NCBI RefSeq assembly: GCF_002735905.1
Contig: NZ_PEBD01000004.1
Location: forward strand, 992,001 to 1,056,000
DNA: 64,000 nt
Source of the DNA: Williamsia muralis
GTDB taxonomy: Bacteria; Actinomycetota; Actinomycetes; Mycobacteriales; Mycobacteriaceae
Direction of reading: 5' to 3'
Shown here: in pieces, positions 50,232-62,069 of the stretch
Layout of the letters: every line of letters starts with the position of its first letter
Numbering within the stretch: the first letter of the stretch is position 1
Made by a program: the position numbers and the translations under genes
Notes under the pieces: model-generated
What the model saw: the letters and a program-made list of their open reading frames with translations, nothing else
Databases searched by the model: none
Told to the model about the DNA's origin: nothing

Positions 50232-51872
50232 TCATGTCCAGCTGGGCAACCACATCTGCATGTTCCACATCTCGCGGGAGATGGGTTCGCCGGTGAGGAT
50301 CGGCCACATCCACATGAAGTTCGCCACCGCAAGCCCCAAGTAAATACTGACCGCGACTGCACCGACCAGCCGCTTCTCGTACGCATAGTTCTTGGCGCGG
50401 CGACTCGCGGCGAGCACGTCTCCGACGCAGAGCGCCAGTCCCATGATGAGGAACGGCGCCATCGCGGTGGCGTAGAAGAAGTACATCTGTCGGTCGAGAT
50501 TGGTGAACCAGGGCAGGTAGGCCGCGCCGTATCCCACCAGTACGACGGCGTACCGCCAGTCGCGCCGGATGAACATGCGCCACAGCGCCCACGCGAGCAT
50601 CGGTAACGCCAGCCACCACATGATCGGGGTGCCGATGAACATCATGGCCTTGACGCACTCGGACTCGCCGCACTTCTCCGGGCCGTACTCGATGTAGTAC
50701 AGCATCGGGCGCAGGCCCATGGGCCATGTCCACGGCTTCGATTCCCACGGGTGGTGGTTGCCTGCCGAGTTGGTGAGGTTGGCGTGAAACGACAGCACGC
50801 CCGACTCGTAGTACCAGAGCGAACGCCAGGCGTCGGGAACCCACGCGAAGGGCCCACCGGTGCCGATCTGCCTGCCCACCTCGTACCGGTACACCGCTGT
50901 CTCGGAACTGAACCACGGAGCGAACGTCGCCAGGTAGATCAGCACGGGGGTGACGCCGAGGGAGAAACCGGTGGGGATCACATCGCGGAGCAGCACACCC
51001 CGCCACGGACGCTGCACCAGATAGGCCCTGCGTGCGGCCACGTCGAAACCGAGTGAGAGCACGGTGAAGAAGATGACGAAGTAGATGCCCGACCACTTGG
51101 TGCCGCAGGCGAGGCCCAAGGCGATGGCAGCGGCGAAACGCCACCACCGGAAACCCAGCCGCGGTCCGTACGGCGAGTCGTGGATCCGGCCCTCGGAGTA
51201 GACCTTGTGCATCCGGGCCCGCATCTGGTCGCGGTCGCAGACGATCGCGGCGAGCGCGGCCAGGATGAAGAAGATCTGGAAGATGTCGAGCAATCCCGTC
51301 CGCGACGCCACGAAGGTGACCCCGTCGACGATCATCAGCACCCCGGCGATCGCGCCGACAAGCGTCGAGCGGGTCAGTCGACGCACCAGTCGCACGACGA
51401 TGAGGATCATCAGCGCGCCGCACACCGCGGACATGAACCGCCAGCCCCAGGCGTCGTAGCCGAACAGCCACTCGCCGATGGCGATCATCCACTTGCCGAC
51501 GGGCGGGTGGACAACCAGACCGTAGGCCGGGTTGTCCTCGAGCCAGTTGTCGCCGGTGAGCACCTGCCAGGCCTGCGGCACGTAGTGCTTTTCGTCGAAG
51601 ACGGGCGTGCCCTTGTCGGTCGGGCTGCCGAGGTTCGCGAAACGGGTGATCGCGCCGATCGCGGTGATGATCAGAGCGACGATCCAGCCGCGTCGACGAT
51701 CGGTGGGGCCGAAGACAGGCGCGGGGACCTTGCGCGCCGCGCCAGGGCTGGTGCCCAGGTCCTCGGCGTGGACGCCGGGTAGTTCGTCCGAGGAATGCCA
51801 CCCGGGCAGGGACCGTCGAGCGTTGTCCGAGGCCTCCGGAACGGAGTTCTCGAGCGGCGGGGCGAACGTCAC
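50232..51872 (-). CDS. Dolichyl-phosphate-mannose-protein mannosyltransferase (Pmt)
   Basis: A 546-residue PMT of about 11 membrane helices that O-mannosylates secreted proteins and lipoproteins in mycolata. The first loop has the catalytic Asp-Glu pair in VFDEKHYVPQAW and the PPVGKWMI motif after NPAYGLVVHP. It corresponds to Rv1002c in M. tuberculosis by memory. GTG at 51872 is the last start before the divergent rsmI (ATG 51898), leaving only 25 bp for two promoters, so these may overlap or lie inside the genes. The N-terminal 60 residues are low-complexity. Confidence 0.9.
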   Translation of the reverse strand: MTFAPPLENSVPEASDNARRSLPGWHSSDELPGVHAEDLGTSPGAARKVPAPVFGPTDRRRGWIVALIITAIGAITRFANLGSPTDKGTPVFDEKHYVPQAWQVLTGDNWLEDNPAYGLVVHPPVGKWMIAIGEWLFGYDAWGWRFMSAVCGALMILIVVRLVRRLTRSTLVGAIAGVLMIVDGVTFVASRTGLLDIFQIFFILAALAAIVCDRDQMRARMHKVYSEGRIHDSPYGPRLGFRWWRFAAAIALGLACGTKWSGIYFVIFFTVLSLGFDVAARRAYLVQRPWRGVLLRDVIPTGFSLGVTPVLIYLATFAPWFSSETAVYRYEVGRQIGTGGPFAWVPDAWRSLWYYESGVLSFHANLTNSAGNHHPWESKPWTWPMGLRPMLYYIEYGPEKCGESECVKAMMFIGTPIMWWLALPMLAWALWRMFIRRDWRYAVVLVGYGAAYLPWFTNLDRQMYFFYATAMAPFLIMGLALCVGDVLAASRRAKNYAYEKRLVGAVAVSIYLGLAVANFMWMWPILTGEPISREMWNMQMWLPSWT

Positions 51873-51897
51873 CTTGCCAATCGTAGGCTGTGCGGTG

Positions 51898-52746
51898 ATG
51901 AACTCTCCGCAGCCACAAGGCCAACTCGTACTCGCCGCGACCCCGATGGGACGCATCGACGACGCGTCCCCCCGACTCCGGGAGGCACTGGCCGCTGCCG
52001 ACGTGGTGGCCGCGGAGGACACCCGCCGCGCGAAGGCGCTGGCTGCGGGACTGGGCGTGACCATCGGCGGCCGGGTGGTGAGCTATTACGACCAGGTCGA
52101 GGTGAAGCGAACCCCCGCCCTGGTAGACGAGGTGCGGTCGGGCGCCACCGTCCTGGTGATCACCGATGCCGGCATGCCGTCGGTCTCCGACCCGGGCTAT
52201 CGGCTGGTGGTCGCGTGTATTGAGGCGGATCTGCCGGTCACGTGCCTGCCGGGTCCGTCCGCGGTGACCACCGCGCTGGCGGTGTCGGGTCTGCCGGTGG
52301 AGCGCTTCTGCTTCGACGGCTTCGCTCCCCGCAAGTCAGGGCAACGGCGATCGTGGTTCACCGAGTACATCGACGAGGCGCGCACGGTTGTCTTCTTCGA
52401 GGCACCACACCGGCTCGCGGACTGTCTGCTCGATGCGGTGGCGGTGCTGGGGCCCGACCGTCGCGCCTCAGTGTGCCGCGAGCTCACCAAGACGTACGAA
52501 GAGGTGCGCCGTGGGTCGCTCGGCGAGCTCGCGGAGTGGGCGGCCCAGGGTGTCCGCGGCGAGATCACCGTGGTTCTCGACGGCGCGGTCGCGGGCGAAC
52601 CCGACATCGAAGCGCTTGTGGCGCGCGTCGAAGAAGTTGTCGCCGGTGGAGTGCGCCTCAAAGATGCCTGTGCCCAGTTCGCGGCGAAGACAGGTGCCTC
52701 GCGCCGCGAACTGTACGAGGCGGTGCTTGCGAGCCGCGAGAACTGA
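51898..52746 (+). CDS. rsmI: 16S rRNA (cytidine(1402)-2'-O)-methyltransferase
   Basis: A 282-residue SAM-dependent tetrapyrrole-methylase-fold enzyme that 2'-O-methylates C1402 of 16S rRNA. Diagnostic segments: VLAATPMGRIDDASPR at the start, AAEDTRRAKAL, ITDAGMPSVSDPGYRLV, CLPGPSAVTTALAVSGLP and the RELTKTYEEVRRG motif near residue 195. Starts at ATG 51898, with GTG 51895 immediately before. Divergent from the pmt gene. Confidence 0.94.
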   Translation: MNSPQPQGQLVLAATPMGRIDDASPRLREALAAADVVAAEDTRRAKALAAGLGVTIGGRVVSYYDQVEVKRTPALVDEVRSGATVLVITDAGMPSVSDPGYRLVVACIEADLPVTCLPGPSAVTTALAVSGLPVERFCFDGFAPRKSGQRRSWFTEYIDEARTVVFFEAPHRLADCLLDAVAVLGPDRRASVCRELTKTYEEVRRGSLGELAEWAAQGVRGEITVVLDGAVAGEPDIEALVARVEEVVAGGVRLKDACAQFAAKTGASRRELYEAVLASREN

Positions 52747-52816
52747 TCTAGCCCTCGCGCACGGATCGCGTTCTCGCGCAACGGAACGAGCCGGTACGTC
52801 GACACCGGAAAGTGCG

Positions 52817-53995
52817 TCAGGCGGGCTGGATACCGAGGATGGCCGCAGCTTTGTCCAGGCATTCCTGCCATTCGCCGTCGGGGTCGGAGTCGATGGTGAT
52901 TCCCCCGCCGACGCCCAGGAACGCCGCGCCATCCGGGGCGATCTCGACGGTGCGAATCGCCACGTTCAGGTCGAGTCCGGAAGTGGGGGAGACCACTCCG
53001 ACGGCCCCGCAGTACAACCCGCGTGAGTTCTGCTCCCATTCGGAAAGCAATTCGCGAGCACGGGCTTTCGGCGTACCCGTCACCGAGGCGGGTGGAAACG
53101 TGGCGTCGATCAGCGCCGAGTTCGACACCGATGGCGGCACCGTTGCCTGCACGGTGGACACCAGATGCCACACCCCCGGCGCGGGATGCACGTCGAGCAA
53201 CTCGGTCACGGCGACGGTGCCGGTGAGCGCCACTCTCCCCAGGTCGTTGCGCACGAGATCGACGATCATGATGTTCTCGGCGACATCCTTGGCCGAGGCG
53301 AGCAACAGCTGTGGGTCGAGGTCGATGGGCAGGGTGCCCTTGATGGGGCTCGAGGTCACCACCGATCCTCGTCGATGAAGAAAGGTCTCGGGGGAGAACG
53401 AGACGACAGATCCCCAATCACCATGGAGTAGAGCTGCTTTGCGGGGACGGGTGAAGTGCACGCCGTCGGCGAAGTAGTTGGCCGCCGAACCTGCGAACCG
53501 GCCGGCGAAACGGGTGCAGATACAGGCTTGATAGACCTCGCCGGATCGGATGGCCTCGAGGCACTGCGCAATGGCCTCCACGTGTGGCCGCTGCGCGGGC
53601 GGCTGCCAGGTGACCGACCACGTCCGACTGTGATGCTCGCTGAGACTGGCGCGTACCCAGTCCGGACACTCCTGACCGTTCAGCGACGTCCACCACCAGC
53701 TGCCCGTCCGGTCGAGTTCGAGCACATTGTCGGTCTCACCGCCGGCAGCGGAAGGCAACGGGTTCTCGCTGACGCGATCCGGGAAACCCTGGTATCCGAA
53801 CCAGAACCCTTGCGGGTCATCGGGTATCGGCACTCCGGCCCGAAGGTCGATCGACGGAGCGATGACGGCATCGGAGTCGAGCCAATCGCCTATCAGCGCC
53901 GCCGGACCGGGTATCCCGAGTCGCCGGGTGTGAAAGTCCAGAGCGCGCACCACATCAGACGCCGAACCCGGACCGAGTTCAACGCTTCGCAACAC
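52817..53995 (-). CDS. pabB: Aminodeoxychorismate synthase component I
   Basis: A 392-residue chorismate-binding enzyme making 4-amino-4-deoxychorismate for folate. The catalytic core is seen in SGEVYQACICTRFAG, SFSPETFLHRRG, SPIKGTLPID, VDLVRNDLGRVA, VSTVQA, DATFPPASVTGTPKARA and GGGITIDSDPDGEWQECLDK. GTG at 53995 is the most upstream start without overlap on metG, whose stop lies 20 bp before; an open frame continues to 54808 inside metG. Co-directional with metG, as in M. tuberculosis (Rv1005c, Rv1007c). Confidence 0.9.
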   Translation of the reverse strand: MLRSVELGPGSASDVVRALDFHTRRLGIPGPAALIGDWLDSDAVIAPSIDLRAGVPIPDDPQGFWFGYQGFPDRVSENPLPSAAGGETDNVLELDRTGSWWWTSLNGQECPDWVRASLSEHHSRTWSVTWQPPAQRPHVEAIAQCLEAIRSGEVYQACICTRFAGRFAGSAANYFADGVHFTRPRKAALLHGDWGSVVSFSPETFLHRRGSVVTSSPIKGTLPIDLDPQLLLASAKDVAENIMIVDLVRNDLGRVALTGTVAVTELLDVHPAPGVWHLVSTVQATVPPSVSNSALIDATFPPASVTGTPKARARELLSEWEQNSRGLYCGAVGVVSPTSGLDLNVAIRTVEIAPDGAAFLGVGGGITIDSDPDGEWQECLDKAAAILGIQPA

Positions 53996-54015
53996 CCGCC
54001 CGCGCCCTGATCTCG

Positions 54016-55569
54016 TCAGCTCTTGGGGAGTTCGTACCGGGGGAAGACGGGCGTAGGTTTCGGAAGCGCCGTTCCGGCGGTCAACCGCTCTCCGATGGAC
54101 TCGAAAGTGCGCGAATCCTGCTTCACGGCAAGGAGATCGAGAAGCGTGGCGGTTGATTCCGGCATGGCCGGCTGCGCCAGCAGCGTGGTGATCCGAACGA
54201 CCTCCGCGCAGACGTACAGCACGGTCCCGGTGCGTTCGAGGTCTGTCTTCGCGAGCTTCCACGGCTGTTCGACGGAGATGTACTTGTTGGTGTCGCCCAG
54301 CACCTCCCAGATCACCTCGAGTGCGGTGTGGATGGCTTGCTGATCCATTTCGGTGCGCACGCGAGCCAGCAGTCCGTCGGCCTTGTCCAGCAAGGTGGTG
54401 TCGGCGTCGGTGAGGGCGGCGGGTGCAGGCAGGACACCGTCGAAGTACTTGCCGACCATCGACAGTGTGCGCTGGGCGAGGTTGCCGAGTTCGTTGGCCA
54501 GGTCGGCGTTGACGCGCGCGACGATGGCCTCGTGACTGTAGGACCCGTCCTGCCCGAACGGCACCTCCCGCAGACAGAAGAAGCGGATGGGGTCGAGACC
54601 GAACTCGTTCACCAGCACGTACGGGTCGACGACATTGCCGATCGATTTGCTCATCTTCTCGCCGCTGTTGAGCAGGAATCCGTGCGCGTACACACGTTTG
54701 GGCAGTTCGATGCCGGCGCTCATCAGGAAAGCAGGCCAGTACACACAGTGGAACCGGATGATGTCCTTGCCGATGATGTGCAGATCGGCGGGCCAGAACT
54801 TCTTCCATCGCTCCGAGTCGGTGTCGGGGTAGCCCGCAGCGGTGATGTAGTTGGTCAGCGCGTCGACCCAGACGTACATGACGTGGTCGTCGTGACCGGG
54901 GACCTTCACGCCCCAGTCGAAGGTGGTGCGCGACACCGACAGATCGCGCAGACCGCCGCGGACAAAGCTCGACACCTCGTTACGGCGAGTTCCAGGACCG
55001 ATGAATTCCGGGTGCTTCTCGTAGAGATCGAGCAGTTTGTCCTGGTAGGCGGACAGTCGGAAGAAGTACGCTTCTTCTTCGGTCCACTCCACCGGCGTCT
55101 GGGTCTCGGTCGAGACCCTCGTACCGTCTTCGTTCACGGTGGTGTCCGACTCGGAGTAGAAGGCCTCATCCCGGATCGAGTACCAGCCCGAGTATTTGTC
55201 GAGGTAGATGTCGCCATTGGCGACCATTCGTTCCCAGATGGCCTGCGACGCGACATGGTGGTCGGCGTCGGTGGTCCGGATGAACCGGTCGAAGCTGCTA
55301 CCGAGGGTCTCCTGCAAGGTGCGGAACGCTGCGGAGTTCCGATCGGCGAGGGCCCGGGTCTCGATGCCTTCCTTCTCGGCGGTCTGCTGCATCTTCTGGC
55401 CGTGCTCGTCGGTGCCGGTGACGAACAGCACGTCGTAGCCGTCGAGTCGTTTGAATCGGGCGATGGCGTCCGCGGCGATGTACTCGTACGCGTGCCCGAT
55501 GTGTGGTGCCCCGTTGGGGTAAGCGATGGCCGTGGTGATGTAAAACGGCGGTTTCGATGCAGAAGCCAT
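54016..55569 (-). CDS. metG: Methionyl-tRNA synthetase
   Basis: A 517-residue class I synthetase. HIGH motif in [15 protein letters not shown] (about residue 25), KMSKS motif in [12 protein letters not shown] (about residue 300), and the anticodon domain at the C-terminus. It lacks the zinc-knuckle Cys cluster of the long type and the C-terminal tRNA-binding extension, as for mycobacterial MetS. ATG at 55569 begins the conserved part. Confidence 0.96.
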   Translation of the reverse strand: MASASKPPFYITTAIAYPNGAPHIGHAYEYIAADAIARFKRLDGYDVLFVTGTDEHGQKMQQTAEKEGIETRALADRNSAAFRTLQETLGSSFDRFIRTTDADHHVASQAIWERMVANGDIYLDKYSGWYSIRDEAFYSESDTTVNEDGTRVSTETQTPVEWTEEEAYFFRLSAYQDKLLDLYEKHPEFIGPGTRRNEVSSFVRGGLRDLSVSRTTFDWGVKVPGHDDHVMYVWVDALTNYITAAGYPDTDSERWKKFWPADLHIIGKDIIRFHCVYWPAFLMSAGIELPKRVYAHGFLLNSGEKMSKSIGNVVDPYVLVNEFGLDPIRFFCLREVPFGQDGSYSHEAIVARVNADLANELGNLAQRTLSMVGKYFDGVLPAPAALTDADTTLLDKADGLLARVRTEMDQQAIHTALEVIWEVLGDTNKYISVEQPWKLAKTDLERTGTVLYVCAEVVRITTLLAQPAMPESTATLLDLLAVKQDSRTFESIGERLTAGTALPKPTPVFPRYELPKS

Positions 55570-55639
55570 GGTGGGTGACAGCTTATCGCCGATGTGTAGA
55601 GGCAATCACCGGGCCTGACCGGCTCATCTCACTGCTCGG

Positions 55640-57016
55640 TCAACGGGACTGTGGCGTCTGATAGACGTCCGGGATGCCGTCGTGGTTGTCATCGACGCTT
55701 TCTTCGGCACAGACGGCCCGGTAATGCCGATTGCGGATGCGCAGCAGGACGGCCGCGAGTACCGCGGCCAGCAGTGACCCGGTGAGCACACCGATCTTCA
55801 CGTGTTCATCGCGTTCGGAGCCGATGCCGTAGGCCAGGTCGCCGATGAGCAGGGACACGGTGAATCCGATACCGGCCAGCATCGCGATGCCGAGGACATC
55901 GATCCAGCGAATCGCCGTGTCGAGGCTCGCGCGGGTAAAGGCTGACAGCAGTCGGGTGGTGCCGAAGATCCCCAGCGGCTTACCCAGGACAAGTCCGGCG
56001 ATGATGCCCAGTGCGATCGGATCTCGTAGGGCGTCGGTGAACCCGGACAGACCGCCGATGGCGACGCCCGCGGCGAAAAACGCGAACACCGGGACCGCGA
56101 AGCCGGCGGAGATGGGCCTGATCCGGTGCTCGAAGTGTTCGGCGAGGCCGGGCCCTGCGTCGGGGCCTCCGGCTGCCTTACTGCGGATCACCGGAACCGT
56201 GAACCCGAGGAGCACGCCGGCCACGGTCGCGTGGATGCCCGACTCGTGTACAAACGCCCACGTCAACGCGGCGAGTGGGAGGAGGACCCACCAGGACCGG
56301 ATGCGTCGCTGCACACAGACTGCGAACAAGGCGAGCGGCAGCACCGCGAGCGCAAGTGCTCCCACGTTGACGTCTTCGGTGTAGAACACAGCGATGACGG
56401 TGATCGCGAGTAGGTCGTCGACAACAGCGAGGGTCAACAGAAACGTGCGTAGCGCGGAAGGCAGATGGGTGGAGATGACGGCCAGCACCGCGACAGCGAA
56501 GGCGATGTCGGTGGCCGTGGGGATGGCCCACCCTTCGACGGCGCCGTCGCCGGCCGGCAGGGTGATGGCCACGAATATCGCGGCGGGCACCACCATCCCG
56601 CCGACGGCCGCGGCGATCGGGAGCGCGGCACGCGCAGGATTGCGGAGATCTCCGGCGACGAATTCCCGTTTGAGTTCGAGGCCGACGACAAAGAAGAAGA
56701 TGGCGAGCAGCCCGTCGGCCGCCCAGGTCGCCAGACTCAGGTCGAGATGCAGCCCCAGCGCGTCCGACCCGACGGTCGTCTCACCCAGCGACGTGTAGGC
56801 ATCGGACCACGGTGAGTTCGCCCACACCAGCGCAATCACCGTGGCGACCAGCAGCAAGGCTCCGCCGACGGTTTCTTTTCGGAGAATCGACGAGACCCGT
56901 GATACCTCCGACCACGATCCCCGGGCGAACATGGGGAGTGCGGTTCCCCGCGAGGGTGGCCCGGCCGAACCTGGCGGTGTCGGTCCGGTGGGCTCGGGAG
57001 CTTGGTTGTCAGACAA
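55640..57016 (-). CDS. nhaA: Na+/H+ antiporter NhaA
   Basis: A 458-residue NhaA with 12 helices. The helix-4/5 region has [16 protein letters not shown] with the two-Asp ion site completed by [17 protein letters not shown], and [16 protein letters not shown] is the family's TM2 loop. It exchanges protons for sodium in alkaline pH or salt stress. The N-terminal 45 residues are polar and Pro/Gly-rich. ATG at 57016. Confidence 0.94.
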   Translation of the reverse strand: MSDNQAPEPTGPTPPGSAGPPSRGTALPMFARGSWSEVSRVSSILRKETVGGALLLVATVIALVWANSPWSDAYTSLGETTVGSDALGLHLDLSLATWAADGLLAIFFFVVGLELKREFVAGDLRNPARAALPIAAAVGGMVVPAAIFVAITLPAGDGAVEGWAIPTATDIAFAVAVLAVISTHLPSALRTFLLTLAVVDDLLAITVIAVFYTEDVNVGALALAVLPLALFAVCVQRRIRSWWVLLPLAALTWAFVHESGIHATVAGVLLGFTVPVIRSKAAGGPDAGPGLAEHFEHRIRPISAGFAVPVFAFFAAGVAIGGLSGFTDALRDPIALGIIAGLVLGKPLGIFGTTRLLSAFTRASLDTAIRWIDVLGIAMLAGIGFTVSLLIGDLAYGIGSERDEHVKIGVLTGSLLAAVLAAVLLRIRNRHYRAVCAEESVDDNHDGIPDVYQTPQSR

Positions 57017-57196
57017 CGAGGTACCTCACATCTGTCGGTGATGACATGACATGGCACGCAGATCGATTACGCGTTGCACATGGCCGACCAGACTTCCCGG
57101 CACTCCTGGGTGATCACCTTACAAGGTCTGCGCAGGCTCTGCTGACGGCTCTGTGGGCATCGCCTGCCGGTCCGGCTCGGCGATCTAGGGTGAATC

Positions 57197-57604
57197 GTGG
57201 CCGTCTCCGACCCGAAACAGTTGTTCGCCAGTGCGCCCGTTGCCCGGCTGGCCACGGTGTCCGCCGACCACCGGCCCCATGTGGTCCCGGTGGTGTTCGC
57301 CGCGGCCGGCGACCTGATCTACACCGCGGTCGACGGCAAGCCGAAGTCCGGTAAACCCTTGCGGCGCCTGGCTGACATCGCCGAATGCCCGGAGGTCAGC
57401 CTGGTGGTGGATCACTACGAGGATGACTGGAGCCGACTGTGGTGGGTGCGGGCCGAGGGAACAGCCCGGATCCACGATGACGGCCCCGAAGTGGATGTTG
57501 CATTTCGGCTCCTGCGCGCCAAATATCCGCAGTATCAGACCGTTTCGCTCGACGGTCCGGTGATCGCCCTCACCGTGCGGCGTTGGAGTTCGTGGACCGG
57601 CTGA
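57197..57604 (+). CDS. PPOX-class F420-dependent oxidoreductase (TIGR03668 type)
   Basis: A 135-residue split-barrel flavin/deazaflavin reductase. Family marks are VARLATVSADHRPHVVPVVFA, YTAVDGKPKSGKPLRRLADI and CPEVSLVVDHYEDDWSRLWWVRAEG. This pattern is the TIGR03668 family of actinobacterial PPOX proteins, likely binding coenzyme F420. GTG at 57197. The 3' end overlaps the convergent hydrolase by 35 bp. Confidence 0.9.
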   Translation: MAVSDPKQLFASAPVARLATVSADHRPHVVPVVFAAAGDLIYTAVDGKPKSGKPLRRLADIAECPEVSLVVDHYEDDWSRLWWVRAEGTARIHDDGPEVDVAFRLLRAKYPQYQTVSLDGPVIALTVRRWSSWTG

Positions 57605-58502
57605 AGTTGGCCACCAACTCGGAGATGAACTGAGGCCAGAGCGGTTCGGGCAGATCATGGCCCATGCCGTCGATCAACACGAGCTTGGAACCCTTGATCG
57701 CGCGCGCGATGGCCTTGCCGCCGGACGGGCGCATCAGCCCGTCTGCCTTACCGTGGATCACGACGGTCGGTGCCGTGATCGCGGTGGTGTACTTCTTCAG
57801 GCTGCCGGTTCCCATCACCGCGCAGGTCTGACGCACCACGCCGGCGGGGTCGTGCGCGCGGTCGTACGCTGCGGTCGACCGTCGCAGGGCCTCGTCCCAG
57901 CTGAGTTGGTACTTCGGGCTACCGATGGCCCGGATCGCCTTGGCTGCGTTCTCGATGTAGGCCTCGCGGGTGGCACCTTTTCCGGGTCCGGACAGCAGCG
58001 CCCACAATTTGCGCGGATCCGGGGGTGGCAGGAAGGCCTCGTTGGTGCTGGAGAAGAAGATCGCGAGCGAGAGCACCCGCTCGGGGTGTCGGCCCGCGAG
58101 GACCTGGGCGATCATGCCGCCCATCGATCCGCCGACCACGTGCGCCTTCTCGATCTCGAGGGTGTCGAGCAGGCCCACGGCGTCCTGGGCCATGTCCACG
58201 AGGGTGTAGGGGACATCGCTGGGAAGGCCGAGTTGGTGGCGGGCCATCCTGGTGAGCATCGAACCGTCGACGCGTACTCCGTCGAGATGCGTCGAGAGGC
58301 CGATGTCCCGGTTGTCGAAGCGGATCACCCGATAACCCCTGGCGGCGATGGACTCACAGAACGCGGTCTGCCAGAACGTCAACTGCGCGCTGAGACCCAT
58401 GATCAGCAGTACGGCCGGATCGTTCGGGTCACCCATGTCCTCGTAAGCGATCGTGATGTCGCCGACCTGCGCCGTTCCTACCCGGTTCTCGATCTCACTC
58501 AT
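57570..58502 (-). CDS. Alpha/beta fold hydrolase
   Basis: A 310-residue alpha/beta hydrolase. Nucleophile elbow VVGGSMGGMIAQ (Ser about residue 117), oxyanion region LLIMGLSAQLTFWQ, acid in HGKADGLMRPSGG and His in DGMGHDLPEPLW. It resembles the actinomycin/aclacinomycin methylesterase and lipase-like group found broadly in actinobacteria. ATG at 58502 has AAGG 8 bp upstream; GTG 58508 is 2 codons longer. Confidence 0.9.
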   Translation of the reverse strand: MSEIENRVGTAQVGDITIAYEDMGDPNDPAVLLIMGLSAQLTFWQTAFCESIAARGYRVIRFDNRDIGLSTHLDGVRVDGSMLTRMARHQLGLPSDVPYTLVDMAQDAVGLLDTLEIEKAHVVGGSMGGMIAQVLAGRHPERVLSLAIFFSSTNEAFLPPPDPRKLWALLSGPGKGATREAYIENAAKAIRAIGSPKYQLSWDEALRRSTAAYDRAHDPAGVVRQTCAVMGTGSLKKYTTAITAPTVVIHGKADGLMRPSGGKAIARAIKGSKLVLIDGMGHDLPEPLWPQFISELVANFSRSTNSNAAR

Positions 58503-58512
58503 CGTCACGACC

Positions 58513-59028
58513 TTAGTACCCGGCCCCGCGGGCGGAGGGTGGACTCTCGTCGACGGACCGCAGGGATTTCGCGTAGCAGCGGCTCAACGGGCTGCCTGCG
58601 TAGTGGCCGTAGTTCTCGATGGGGGAGTACCCCAACGACTCGTACAGCGCCATCGCCTCCGGTTGGCGTGTGCCGGTCTCGAGCCGCACCACATCGGTCC
58701 CACGAGTTTTCGCCCGATGCTCGAGTGCATTCATCAGTGACCGCGCCACGCCTCGCCCGCGCTGCCCGGGCCCGACGTACAGCCGCTTGACCTCGTCGAG
58801 TCCAGGGCGCACACCGATCAGGACGACAACACCAACTGCTACACCGTCGACAACGGCCACGAAGTGGTCGCCGGTCGCGGGAAGGGGTTCGAGTTCCACG
58901 TCCTCTGGGTAGCGGACGTTCAGCTCGGCGACGGCAGCGGCGATCAAGCGCTGTACATCGGAGTCGTCGGCCGGCCGGGTCTCGATGTCCGTCCGGGTTC
59001 CGCCATCGCGGCCCATGTCGATATCCAT
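58513..59028 (-). CDS. GNAT family N-acetyltransferase
   Basis: A 171-residue acetyltransferase. Motif A is EVKRLYVGPGQRGRGVARSLMNALEHRA (Q/R-x2-G-x-G/A form) and motif B is MALYESLGYSPIENYGHYAG, near residue 130. The start is uncertain among ATG 59028, ATG 59016 and GTG 59055; none has a strong ribosome site. Divergent from the phzF-like gene 36 bp away. Substrate unknown. Confidence 0.85.
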   Translation of the reverse strand: MDIDMGRDGGTRTDIETRPADDSDVQRLIAAAVAELNVRYPEDVELEPLPATGDHFVAVVDGVAVGVVVLIGVRPGLDEVKRLYVGPGQRGRGVARSLMNALEHRAKTRGTDVVRLETGTRQPEAMALYESLGYSPIENYGHYAGSPLSRCYAKSLRSVDESPPSARGAGY

Positions 59029-59064
59029 TGGAAAACGGTAAATCGACCAGGGCACAATTCACAC

Positions 59065-59913
59065 ATGCCCCTGCGCCCCTTCCAGCAAGTCGACGTCTTC
59101 GTCTCCGGATCCCTCTCGGGGAACGCCGTCGCCGTCGTCTTCGACGCCGACGGATTGACCGATGCGTCGATGGCGGCCTTCGCGAACTGGACGAATCTGG
59201 CGGAGACGACGTTCTTCCAAACCCCTGACGACCCGGCGGCGGACTACAAGCTGCGCATCTTCACCACTGCCGAAGAGCTGCCGTTCGCCGGCCACCCCAC
59301 CCTCGGGTCAGCCCACGCCTGGTTGCGTGCGGGGGGAGTCCCCAAGGGCGACAACATCGTTCAGGAGTGCGGCGCCGGGCTGGTCACGATCAGGTCCGAC
59401 GGCGACCGCCTGGCTTTCGCGAGTCCTCCGCTGGTCCGGTCGGGGGCTGTCGACGACCAGGATCTGGCCACGATCCACAAAGCCCTGGGTCTCGCACCGT
59501 CCGATGTGGTCGCCTCGAACTGGGTGGACAACGGGCCACGGTGGATCGGTCTGATGCTCACCTCCGCGCAGCGAGTACTCGAGGTCCGCCCGGATTTCGA
59601 TGCACTCGGGTCGCTCAACGTCGGTGTGATCGGTTCGTATCGTGGCGATATGCCCATGCCCGCCGATCGGCCGGATTTCGAGGTCCGGGCGTTCATCCCG
59701 GGGGTCGCCGCGCCCGAGGATCCGGTGACGGGGAGCCTCAATGCCGGCCTCGCGACGTGGCTGCGTGGTGAGCAGGCGGTACCGGCGTCGTACGTGGCCT
59801 CGCAGGGGACCGTGCTCGGCAGGGCAGGCCGGGTCTACATCGACGATGACGGCACCGACATCTGGGTCGGTGGCCGCAGTGCCACCGTCATCAGCGGCGA
59901 GGTGGACCTGTAG
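59065..59913 (+). CDS. PhzF family isomerase/epimerase-like protein
   Basis: A 282-residue PhzF fold protein. The catalytic-Glu segment NLAETTFFQTP (Glu about 46), then RIFTTAEELPFAGHPTLGSAHAWL, and the C-terminal Asp-x-V-x-G-S-x-N motif DPVTGSLNAGLATWL are visible. PhzF catalyses isomerisation in phenazine synthesis; most family members elsewhere are of unknown role, and no phenazine genes are present. ATG at 59065. Confidence 0.92.
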   Translation: MPLRPFQQVDVFVSGSLSGNAVAVVFDADGLTDASMAAFANWTNLAETTFFQTPDDPAADYKLRIFTTAEELPFAGHPTLGSAHAWLRAGGVPKGDNIVQECGAGLVTIRSDGDRLAFASPPLVRSGAVDDQDLATIHKALGLAPSDVVASNWVDNGPRWIGLMLTSAQRVLEVRPDFDALGSLNVGVIGSYRGDMPMPADRPDFEVRAFIPGVAAPEDPVTGSLNAGLATWLRGEQAVPASYVASQGTVLGRAGRVYIDDDGTDIWVGGRSATVISGEVDL

Positions 59914-59915
59914 CG

Positions 59916-62038
<2,123 letters not shown>

Positions 62039-62069
62039 CCGCGCAGGCACCCGTTGATCGGGCAGCGCT

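Noticed and set aside
57120-57196. Small gene between nhaA and the PPOX oxidoreductase
   Set aside because: Short frames only, none with a ribosome site or family-like composition.
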